Shown: positions 53,075 to 61,265 of the stretch, piece after piece
How the letters are laid out: every line of letters starts with the position of its first letter
How positions within the stretch are numbered: position 1 is the stretch's first letter
The notes under the pieces: generated by a model
The model's database searches: none
Seen by the model: the letters and a program-made list of their open reading frames with translations, nothing else
Told to the model about the DNA's origin: nothing
Assembly (NCBI RefSeq): GCF_002950945.1
Contig: NZ_CP012673.1
Location: forward strand, 372,001-436,000
Direction: 5' to 3'
Source: Sorangium cellulosum
GTDB lineage: Bacteria; Myxococcota_A; Polyangia; Polyangiales; Polyangiaceae
DNA length: 64,000 nucleotides
Translations under genes and position numbers: made by a program

Positions 53075-54955
53075 TCAAGGCCGGTTCAGGAACAGCACCT
53101 GATCGTACCCGCGACCGGCGAAGTCCCCGACGCGCAGCACGTCCCGCGCGTCGTGCCAGCCGCCCAGCAACGCGCTGTATCCCCAGCTCTCCAGGTAACG
53201 GACCTCCGCCCCGGGAACGCCGTCGCGGAAGTCCGCGATGAGGACGTGCCCGGGCGCGCCTTCCGTGTTGATGAACATCACCTGATCGTGACCCCGACCC
53301 GTGAAGTCGCCGGCCAGCTGGAGGTCGCCCGCGTCATGCCAGCCGTCGAGCAAGGGGTGATCGCCCCGGAGCTCGCGGTAACGGGCTTCCGCCGGGGCGG
53401 CGCCGTCGCGGAAGTCCGCGACGAGGACACGCTTGGTCCCGCTCCCCTTGTTGAGGAACAGCACCTGATCGTATCCCCGGCCCGCGAAGTCTTCCACGAG
53501 CTGGAGGTCGCCGGCGTCGTGCCAGCCGTCGAGCAGGTTGCTCTGGCCCCAGCTCTCCCGGTAAACGACCGCCGCGGGCGCCGCCCCGCCCTTGAAATCC
53601 GCGATGAGGACGCGGCCCTGCCCGACGCCGTTGTTGACGAACATCACCTGGTCGTGGCCCAGGCCCGTGAAGTCGCCGACGAGCTGGAGATCCCCTGTGT
53701 CGTGCCAGCCGTCGAGCACGGTGCTCTCGCCCCAGCCCTCCGCGTAGCGGCGGTACGCCGGGGGATACCCGCCCTTGAAATCCGCGATGAGGACGCGCCC
53801 GGGCGCGCCCGCCGCGTTGAGGAACATCACCTGATCGTAGCCCCGGCCCATGAAGTCGCCGACGAGCTGGAGATCGCCTGCGTCGTGCCAGCCGTCGAGC
53901 AGGGAGCTCTTCCCCCAGTCCTCCCGGTAGCCGACCTCCGCCGGCGCGGCGCCGTCGGAGAGGTCGGCGATGAGGACGCGCCCGCCGTTCGCGCTCCTGT
54001 TGAGGAACAGCGCCTGAGCGCGGCCGCGGCCCAGGAAGTCGCCGGCCAGCTGGACGTCCCCGTCGTCGAGGAAGCTGCCGAGCAAGCCGCTTTGCCCGCG
54101 ATCCTCGCGGTAAGCGACGCTCGCCGGCGGGCCGCCGCCGGCGAAGTCGGCGACGAGCGCGCGCCCCTCGGCCGGCGCGAGCCGCTTCAACGTGGGAGAG
54201 CGCTCGACGAGGCGGCTCATGCGCATGGCGCTGTTGCCGTACACCGGGGCGCCGGGGTTGCACCCCGCGCTCGTGTGCACCCCGACGAGCACGCCGTCGG
54301 CCGAGAGCACGCCGGCGCCCGAGCTCCCCTCCGCCGTGTCCACCTGATGTCGGAACCAGTTGACCCCCGACGCAGAGGCATAATCCAGCACCGGGCCCGC
54401 GTGGATCACCTTGGGCACGTGCGCCGGGTGCTGGATCACGACGGCGAGGCTGCCGGCCGCCGGATCGACGGCGGCGATCGGCGTGGACCCGAAGCGCGAT
54501 CCCGGGCTGTCCGCCAGCCTGACGATCGCGTAGTCCCAGCCGCTGCCGTTCTCCTGCTCCACCACCTCGACGACCTCGTGGTCCTGCGTCGGGCGCCGGA
54601 CGCCGTCCGGCGCGTTCTGGTAGTTGAAGCGGACCCTGTGACCGACCTGGTACTCGCAGTGGCCGGCGGACAGGAAGAGGTCGCTCGAGACGAGCGTGCC
54701 CGAGCACCCCACGTCCACGTGATACCCCACGGCCCCCTGACGGTCCATGACCCATTGCCGTGATATCCCGAGGCTGCCGTCGTAGCGCTCGACGTCCTGC
54801 ACATCCCAGCTCGAGCCGCACTGCGACTCGAGCCGCTTGGTGTCCACGAGCTCCGGGGGGAGAGGCACCTCCGCCTGCACACACGACGCGAGGAGCCCCA
54901 GGAGGGGGGCGGCAGCGAGGAACAGGCGCGAGCGCGCCGGCTTCGATGGATTCAT
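53075..54955 (-). CDS. Trypsin-like serine protease with six repeats, lipoprotein
   Basis: A 626-residue lipoprotein (signal ends LLGLLASC, Cys25). The protease domain spans about 40-250 with His99 in LSAGHCEY, Asp141 in WDYAIVRL and Ser212 in EGSSGAGVL, a full chymotrypsin-type triad. Six tandem repeats of about 59 residues follow (residues about 263-626), each of the form LLDGWHDAGDLQLVGDF then GRGYDQVMFLN then RVLIADF. They are FG-GAP/VCBS-like blades and could form a propeller that binds targets, as in other myxobacterial exoproteins. The ATG at 54955 has gaggtcttgcc upstream. The C-terminus ends in FLNRP, so no other tail. Confidence 0.88.
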   Translation of the reverse strand: MNPSKPARSRLFLAAAPLLGLLASCVQAEVPLPPELVDTKRLESQCGSSWDVQDVERYDGSLGISRQWVMDRQGAVGYHVDVGCSGTLVSSDLFLSAGHCEYQVGHRVRFNYQNAPDGVRRPTQDHEVVEVVEQENGSGWDYAIVRLADSPGSRFGSTPIAAVDPAAGSLAVVIQHPAHVPKVIHAGPVLDYASASGVNWFRHQVDTAEGSSGAGVLSADGVLVGVHTSAGCNPGAPVYGNSAMRMSRLVERSPTLKRLAPAEGRALVADFAGGGPPASVAYREDRGQSGLLGSFLDDGDVQLAGDFLGRGRAQALFLNRSANGGRVLIADLSDGAAPAEVGYREDWGKSSLLDGWHDAGDLQLVGDFMGRGYDQVMFLNAAGAPGRVLIADFKGGYPPAYRRYAEGWGESTVLDGWHDTGDLQLVGDFTGLGHDQVMFVNNGVGQGRVLIADFKGGAAPAAVVYRESWGQSNLLDGWHDAGDLQLVEDFAGRGYDQVLFLNKGSGTKRVLVADFRDGAAPAEARYRELRGDHPLLDGWHDAGDLQLAGDFTGRGHDQVMFINTEGAPGHVLIADFRDGVPGAEVRYLESWGYSALLGGWHDARDVLRVGDFAGRGYDQVLFLNRP

Positions 54956-55687
54956 GGCAAGACCTCGTGCCCGCAGGCAGAGAAAGGAAGTGAAGTCGTT
55001 CCCTGGTAGCCGTTGCTGTGGCTAACGGGATCCGTGGGACCCCACGGCCAGCCGCCGCGCGCGAGACGCGCCGGGGGGTGGCCGCGCAGATGGAGCGGAA
55101 GGTCGCCGCAGGCCGGGGCCGCGCTGCCTCGAGACCGCCTCCTGCGTATTGAATGCTCCCGAGCGCGCCGGTCCTTCGGCGCATGGGCACAAAATCGTCG
55201 GCGCACACGCCAGGGGAGCGGGGGCCATTCCACCAAGCGTGAAATTGCGCAGTGCTGTGGTGAGGAGGGCCGTGTGGAGGTGCGCGCTTCGCGAAAGGGG
55301 CGAGCGCCGGCGGCGCGATCTGGAAGCCGCCAGCGGGCCACCGCGGGCGACGGCGCTGCTGACCGGGTGCAACAGGGTGCAACAGGCAGCGCAACGGGCG
55401 CAACAACGCCCCGGAGGCCTGCGTCGCGCTGTCTGGACCTCGGCAGCGGCGCGGGAGACGACGCTGGCGGCCGCGCTCCAGGGCGTCCGGGCGGACGTCC
55501 GAGGCGGGGGCGCGTGGTACGGCGGTTGCGTAGCGCTCGGTCGTGACGTGCGGCGCCGCGCAAGGGGCGCGGCAGACCGCGCGCCACGGAGCGCCCGGCG
55601 ACGCGGCCGCAGACCTACGGCGGCGGCGCGCCGCTCGATGTCGAGGCAACACGCCCCGTCGACTCTGGCGGGCGGCGGCGTCGCCCC
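54956..55687. other. 0.7 kb without recognisable gene
   Basis: High GC, no frame with protein-like composition on either strand. A cluster of GCAAC words at 55369, 55379, 55391 and 55400 (spacing 10, 12, 9 bases) is the only pattern seen; phased repeats of this kind could be a protein-binding site. Confidence 0.4.
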
Positions 55688-56146
55688 GTGGCGCCTCGAT
55701 GTGACCTGAAGACGCTCACCACGTTCATGCCAGACATGGTCCATTGCCTCGATCGGCACCCGGAGATCTCGGACTTCAACGCGAACTGCGCCAGCCCGCA
55801 CAGCCCGGAGGCGTTCGTCTACACGACCGATTACCCGGCCCAGGCGGATCTCGCCATCGTCCACGTGTTCAGGTCGCCCAGCGGGGTCAACGCCAGGGTG
55901 CGCAACGGCGGCCGGCACGGGAAGATCACGTCGCTCGAGTGCCACGCCATCGGGCGCCATATCGTGCGCGCGCACGACGTGGCGCTCGCGCCCGGAGAGA
56001 CGACGACCGTGACGGTCAGCAACCCGTTCAGCCCCGGCCAGCGCGTGACGTGTACGGTGTTCGGCGCGAACGAGGACGGCACCCCCGAGCCGACGACCTG
56101 CGTCGACGGCGTGTGCGGCAACAACACCCGCGTGGCGACGCTCTGA
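55688..56146 (+). CDS. Hypothetical protein, possible truncated secreted protein
   Basis: A 152-residue frame with several conserved-looking Cys (VHCLDRH, NANCASP, LECHAIG, VTCTVFG, TTCVDGVCGN). It lacks a signal peptide yet has the composition of an exported domain, with beta strands such as ADLAIVHVFRSP and TTTVTVSNPF. It may be the 3' part of a larger secreted gene whose start is lost in the preceding non-coding stretch; the in-frame ATG at 55727 is an alternative start. Not recognised. Confidence 0.55.
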   Translation: MAPRCDLKTLTTFMPDMVHCLDRHPEISDFNANCASPHSPEAFVYTTDYPAQADLAIVHVFRSPSGVNARVRNGGRHGKITSLECHAIGRHIVRAHDVALAPGETTTVTVSNPFSPGQRVTCTVFGANEDGTPEPTTCVDGVCGNNTRVATL

Positions 56147-56220
56147 ACCGGATTCGTTCACGCATTCTTCTGAGATTCTCTCGGCGCGCCCGCCTCCGGG
56201 CCGATGAAATGGACGCTGCA

Positions 56221-57666
56221 ATGAAACTCTGTGCTTCATGGATGAAGATCGTCACGCCGCTCCTTCTCTGCGCCGCCGCGGGCGCGGCCGGCTGCGCCTC
56301 CGGGGAGCCCGAGGACGGGTGGGCCGAGGACGGCGCGCCGCCGGAGCTCGTCGACGACGCGCCCGCGCCGCTGATGCCCCGGAACAACCTGACCCCTGCG
56401 GCGCTCTCCGCCGGCGCGCTCTGGGAGAACCGAGCGCTCCTCGACGTGCTGAGCACGAGTCCCCTCAACGACGTCTCGCTGGCGCGTGTCCTCGCGGCCG
56501 GACCGCTGAGCCCCACCGCGACACAGCTGCTCAGATACATCGTCTCTTGCGCGCTCGATGCGGATCCAGACCGGCGCGTGGCGGGGTCCTCGGGCGAGCT
56601 CGGCCTCTGCGGGGCCGCGTCGCCCGAGCCTTACGGGGATTGGTACGAGGAGGCGCCGAGCACGGCGTGCCAGGAGGTCGTGACTGCCTGTGTGCTCGCG
56701 CGCGTCAACGCCCGCGGCAAGAGGGTGCGCCTCTCCGTGCGCAGCGACGAGGACGCGGCGATCCTCCCGCTCCTGCCGGTCGTCCCGGTGGAGTGGGAGT
56801 ACCGCGACCCTGTCGCCCCGCGCATCAAGAGCCTCACGACCCATTGCGCCGATGGCGTCGCCGTCGGGCATCCCGCTCGCGACTGTGGCTGGAGCAGGCG
56901 CTTCGTCGGCACGTGCCAGCCTGGGGCGCCGGTCGTGCTCAAGCCGCGCGCGTCCGCCGGCGGGGGCGGCTCCCATTTCATGGTGCGCGCCTGCAAGGGA
57001 ATCTACGGCTGCGATCACGCGACGGCACCGTCGCCTCCCTGGTACGCAGGCCTGCTCGCCGACGGGGTCCTGAGCACGGACGGGCGCCCCGGCACCACCG
57101 GTGAGCTGAGCTTCACCTGTCCTCACCCGGGCGTCCCCGGCCCGTCCTCGTTCGCGGTGATCGTCGCCCCGCCCGACCCCGCGGGGACTCTCCCCGCGGG
57201 CGCAGACGTGACCGCCTCCGGGGCAGCCGCGCAATACCCCGCACCCGAGGTCGCGGTGTTCAGGTTCCGGGAGGGTGCGTTCTATGGGAATCTCTTCTCC
57301 AACGTTCACTCGGCGCCGCCCGTGCCGGGGGCGATTCTCTCGAACCGCCAGTATGCTTGTTACAGCAACGACTGGACACGCCCCATGGTGCACTTCACCG
57401 ACAGGCTGTGCGCCGGGGACGCCGCCTGCTTCGGGAACACGCCCGGTCCTTGCCGCGACAGCGGCGTGGTGCCGGCCCCGACCCCGCTCTGCGAGTCAGG
57501 TACTCTCCCTGGCCAGAACTACCGCGACTGCGCCGGAGTTGCGGGCGGGACGCGCTGGGAACACGTGGTCACCGTGTTCCTCAACCACCCGTGCGACCTC
57601 GCCAGCGACCCGAACCACTGCGACGCGGCGTACGCGCCGTTCGTGCCCCCGCCCGCCGGGCACTGA
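56221..57666 (+). CDS. Cysteine-rich exported lipoprotein, unknown
   Basis: A 481-residue protein; signal KIVTPLLLCAAAGAAG followed by a lipobox Cys in AAGCASG. Residues about 50-140 hold short repeats around LLDVLSTSPLNDVSLARVL, then a Cys-rich region with CQEVVTACVLARVNARGKRV, TTHCADGVAVGHPARDC and GTCQPGAPV, and a late beta domain. About 18 Cys in all, suggesting disulfides. Similar gene-sized exported proteins recur in myxobacteria, but I cannot name the family. The ATG at 56221 is preferred to that at 56209. It is followed by the FHA activator. Confidence 0.75.
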   Translation: MKLCASWMKIVTPLLLCAAAGAAGCASGEPEDGWAEDGAPPELVDDAPAPLMPRNNLTPAALSAGALWENRALLDVLSTSPLNDVSLARVLAAGPLSPTATQLLRYIVSCALDADPDRRVAGSSGELGLCGAASPEPYGDWYEEAPSTACQEVVTACVLARVNARGKRVRLSVRSDEDAAILPLLPVVPVEWEYRDPVAPRIKSLTTHCADGVAVGHPARDCGWSRRFVGTCQPGAPVVLKPRASAGGGGSHFMVRACKGIYGCDHATAPSPPWYAGLLADGVLSTDGRPGTTGELSFTCPHPGVPGPSSFAVIVAPPDPAGTLPAGADVTASGAAAQYPAPEVAVFRFREGAFYGNLFSNVHSAPPVPGAILSNRQYACYSNDWTRPMVHFTDRLCAGDAACFGNTPGPCRDSGVVPAPTPLCESGTLPGQNYRDCAGVAGGTRWEHVVTVFLNHPCDLASDPNHCDAAYAPFVPPPAGH

Positions 57667-57737
57667 GCCCTGCCGCGGGCCCGCGCCGCGGCGCCGCGAG
57701 CATTGACCGCGCCCGCCCGGCTCTGTACCCAGGATGC

Positions 57738-59188
57738 GTGTCAGGCGGGCTAGAGAGCAGCACCCTCTCCGTCAGCCGGGGGCCGCAGGCGCCGGACGGT
57801 GGCCGCACGAGCCCGTTCCTGTTCCTGGTCCTCGAGAGCCACCGGCCGCTCGCGCCGCCGGCGCGCATCGCCCTCCACGAGGTGGACGAGGTGGCGATCG
57901 GGCGCGGCCCGGCCCGCAAGATCGAGCGGGTCGAGCCGGCGGGGGGCGGCGCGATCCGGCGGCTCGACGTCCGCCTCGACGACCCGTGGCTCTCCTCGAA
58001 GCACGCGCGCATCGTCCGGCTCCTCGGCCGCTGGGTCGTCAAGGACTGCGGCTCGAAGAACGGCAGCCTCGTCAACGGGGCCCCGCTCGGGCACGCGGAG
58101 CTCGCGGACGGCGACCTCATCGAGCTCGGCCGCACCTTCTTCGTCTTCCGCGAGGCCCTGCCGTACCCACACGGCGCGCCGCCGCTCCTCGAGGCCGCGG
58201 CCGCGGCGGCGCCCGCGCCCGGCCTCGCCTCGCCTCGCTCCTGCCCGCCCTGCTCGACGTGTTCGAGCAGCTCGCCGTGGTGGCGCGCTCCGCGATCCCG
58301 GTCCTGCTCCAGGGGGAGACGGGGACGGGCAAGGAGGTCATGGCGCGCGCGATCCACGCGCTGTCGGGGCGGGCGGGCGAGCTCGTGGCCGTCAACTGCG
58401 GCGCGCTGCCGCGCGAGCTCGTCGAGGGGGAGCTGTTCGGGTACCGCAAGGGCGCGTTCTCCGGCGCCACCGAGGACCGCCCGGGGCTCGTGCGCAGCGC
58501 CGACCGCGGGACGCTCTTCCTCGACGAGATCGGCGACCTGCCCGCGCCCGCGCAGGCCGCGCTGCTGCGCGTGCTGCAGGAGCAGGAGGTGCGCCCGGTG
58601 GGCGCGACGCGCCCGGTCCACGTGGATCTGCGCGTGATCGCGGCGACGCACCGCCCGCTCCAGCGCCTCGCCGCGGCCGGCGAGTTCCGCGCGGACCTGC
58701 TCGCGCGGCTCTCGGGGTACACCATCGCGCTGCCGCCGCTCCGTGACCGCCGCGAGGACCTCGGGCTCCTGCTCGGGGCGCTGCTCGAGCGGGCGGCGCC
58801 GGAGCGCGCGGCGCACCTGCAGATCGACGCGGGCGCGGCGCGCGCGATGCTGAGGTACCGCTGGCCCGCCAACGTGCGCGAGCTCGCGCAGTGCGCGACG
58901 ACCGCGGTCGTGCTCGCGCAGCGCGGCACGATCGAGCCGGGCCACCTGCCCGAGGCGGTCGCGCGCGCGGCCGAGGGCGAGGGGGAGGGCGGCGGGGACC
59001 AGGAAGAGGGCGCGGCCGAGGGCGACCTGCGCCCGGAGGACGGCGCGCGCCGGCAGGAGCTCGTGGCGCTGCTCGGCCAGCACCGGGGAAACATCACCGC
59101 GGTGGCGCGCGCAATGGGCAAGGCCCGGATGCAGATCCAGCGCTGGCTCAAGCGATACCGGATCGACCCCGAGCAGTTCCGGCGCTAG
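57738..59188 (+). pseudogene. FHA-domain sigma-54 activator, split by a 5-bp repeat expansion
   Basis: Read from a GTG at 57738, residues about 10-160 include an FHA domain (phosphothreonine reader) with LDVRLDDPWLSSKHARIV and DCGSKNGSLVNGAPL. The frame then changes near 58228, and the next frame gives a complete AAA+ sigma-54-interacting domain: LLQGETGTGKEVMARAIHAL (Walker A), GAFSGA in KGAFSGATED (sigma-54 contact), GTLFLDEIGDLP (Walker B), LRVIAATHR and a Fis-type C-terminus (GNITAVARAMGKARMQIQRW). The switch point is GCCTC repeated three times; removing one 5-base unit restores one frame reading APGLASLLPALLDVFEQL. Without that, the AAA+ part would need a separate start. Confidence 0.85.
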
Positions 59189-59214
59189 GTACGGCCTTTC
59201 GACAGATAGCGACG

Positions 59215-59243
59215 GTCCGCCACCGCAATGCCGTCAGGCGGAC
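59215..59243 (+). terminator. Hairpin after the FHA activator
   Basis: GTCCGCC (59215-59221) pairs with GGCGGAC (59237-59243) around a 15-base loop, 26 bases after the stop. It may be a terminator. The rest of 59189-59570 holds no gene I can support. Confidence 0.4.
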
Positions 59244-59570
59244 GATTCTGCTGTCAGCGCACGACCCGACGTGTCCTCTGGGCTGCTGCGCGCACCGGCC
59301 GCGCGGGCCGACGGCGGACCGTGCGTTTTGATGAGAGGACGCGAAACCGGGCCGCCCACCCGACGTAGGTCTGCTCACGAGACAGGAGCCGCAGCACGTT
59401 CCGTGGACGGCTCCTCCTCCAGCAGCAGGCCCTTGTCCAGATCACGTCGCGCGCGCGACGCCGTCGCGCCGCTTCGGTCGGCGCCCCATGGGGGCCCAGC
59501 GTCGCCGCCCGCGACCCCCTCGAGGAGCCTGCTAGGCTCACAAGGCCCCATTCACACATCAAAGAGCCTC

Positions 59571-61244
59571 ATGGCCAGCCATTTCCTCTCTCGTCTTCGT
59601 CGTAGCCTGGGCCTCTCCTCTATGATGTTGCTCGCCGGCGCCTGCGCCGCCGAAAGGAGCCCCGATGCCCCCGCGGGCGGCGGCGCCACCGCCGCGAATC
59701 CAGGCGGCAGCGGGGGCGACAGCCCGAGCGGCCTCGGCGGCAGCGGCGGCAGCGGCGGCGCGCCCGGCGTCGACGACGATCCGCAGACCTGCGCGGACGC
59801 CGCTGTGCGCAAGTCGTACATCGGCTGCGACTTCTGGCCCACGGTCACGGCCAACCCGGTCGAAGAGATCTTCGACTACGCCGTGGTCGTCGCGAACGCG
59901 GGCCGGGAGACGGCCGAGGTCACGGTCACGCGCGCCGGGGCGTCCGTCGCGGCCGCGGAGGTCCCCCCGGGCGGCCTGGCGACGCTCTACCTCCCCTGGG
60001 TCTTCGAGCTCAAGGGGTCGTTCAGCGACGACGGTTGTTCCGGGTTGGAAGATGGTGTTCCAAGCAGCGTTCGCGCCGCCGGTGGCGCGTACCACCTGAC
60101 CTCGACCCGGCCAGTCGCCGTCTATCAATTCAATCCCATAGAATACGCAGGTCAGGGCGGACCGCCCGGAAAAGACTGGCAGAGCTGCCAGGATAGGTTC
60201 TGCCTCGACGACTCGCCAGCGCCTTGCTTCTCCCACACGAACGACGCGTCGTTGCTCTTTCCTTCCACGGCGCTGACCGGCAATTATCGAATCACCAACT
60301 ATTCGACGCTCTCGAACTACATGTCGGGATCCGTCTTCACGATCACCGGCACCGAGGACGGCACGAACGTCACGGTCAAGCTCTCGTCGAGGGCCATGCT
60401 GGCGGCGGCTGGCGGGATCCCCGCGACGGGCCCTGGAGGATCGCTTGACCTCTCCGTCGACGCGGGCGACGTGGTCGAGCTCGTGGGGGTCACGGGCACG
60501 GACCTCGGCGGCAGCCTGGTCACGGCCACGAAGCCGGTCCAGGTCCTCGCGGTGGCTTATTGCGCGATGGTCCCGAGAGATGTGCGAGCCTGCGATCATC
60601 TCGAGGAGTCGGTGGTCCCCGTCGAGACGCTGGGGCGGCGCTATATTGTGAACGTGCCGACCGGGCCTTCGGGGCAGCTCCCCGGTCATGTCGTCTCCCT
60701 TTACGGCAACGTCGACGGCACGACGCTGAGTTATCCGTCGGGTCGCCCGCCCGGCGCGCCGACGACGCTCGACGCGGGGGACGTCGTTGAGCTCGGCGTC
60801 GTGACGAACAATTTCGAGGTGATCGGAGATCACGAGTTCGCCGTCAACTCGTATCTCCTCGGCGCGCAGCTGATCGAGCCGCTTGTGCCGTCGGGCAGCC
60901 AGAAGGGCGATCCGTCGCAGACCGTCGTCGTCGCTGTCGAGCAGTACCGGCACAAATACGTGTTCCTCGCTCCGCTCGACTACGACGAGAGCTACGTCGA
61001 TATCGTCCAGCCTCCCGGCGCGACGATCCTGCTCGACGGTGAGGAGGTCCGCGAGCCTTTCAGGCCGATCAGCGCCGACTTTGGCGTCGTGCGCGCCAAG
61101 CTCGGCCCCGGCAACGCCGGGGCTCACGTGCTCACGGCCACGTCGCCCGTCGGCCTCCAGGTGATCGGCTACGGCAGCTACACGAGCTACAATTACCCTG
61201 GCGGCATCGACCTCAAGCCCATCGCCCCTCCTCCGCCCCGTTGA
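59571..61244 (+). CDS. IgGFc-binding-protein-like surface lipoprotein
   Basis: A 557-residue protein starting MASHFLSRLRRSLGLSSMML with a lipobox LLAGAC. A Gly/Ser linker (residues about 40-65) leads to a large beta domain. Several units of 100-150 residues carry conserved blocks such as KSYIGCDFWPTVTANPVEEI, YQFNPIEYAGQGGPPG, FTITGTEDGTNVTVKL and GRRYIVNVPTGPSGQLPGHV, which match the N-terminal region of IgGFc-binding-type proteins (mucin/FCGBP-like) common in myxobacteria. It ends IDLKPIAPPPPR. The protein likely mediates adhesion or ligand binding outside the cell. The ribosome-binding site is weak (aaagagcctc). Confidence 0.8.
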   Translation: MASHFLSRLRRSLGLSSMMLLAGACAAERSPDAPAGGGATAANPGGSGGDSPSGLGGSGGSGGAPGVDDDPQTCADAAVRKSYIGCDFWPTVTANPVEEIFDYAVVVANAGRETAEVTVTRAGASVAAAEVPPGGLATLYLPWVFELKGSFSDDGCSGLEDGVPSSVRAAGGAYHLTSTRPVAVYQFNPIEYAGQGGPPGKDWQSCQDRFCLDDSPAPCFSHTNDASLLFPSTALTGNYRITNYSTLSNYMSGSVFTITGTEDGTNVTVKLSSRAMLAAAGGIPATGPGGSLDLSVDAGDVVELVGVTGTDLGGSLVTATKPVQVLAVAYCAMVPRDVRACDHLEESVVPVETLGRRYIVNVPTGPSGQLPGHVVSLYGNVDGTTLSYPSGRPPGAPTTLDAGDVVELGVVTNNFEVIGDHEFAVNSYLLGAQLIEPLVPSGSQKGDPSQTVVVAVEQYRHKYVFLAPLDYDESYVDIVQPPGATILLDGEEVREPFRPISADFGVVRAKLGPGNAGAHVLTATSPVGLQVIGYGSYTSYNYPGGIDLKPIAPPPPR

Positions 61245-61265
61245 ACCATCGTCGTGCATCAGCAT

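Noticed and set aside
55022..56239. 405-residue minus-strand frame in the gene-free stretch
   Set aside because: Low-complexity Arg/Ala/Pro composition, no motifs, overlaps coding on the other strand.
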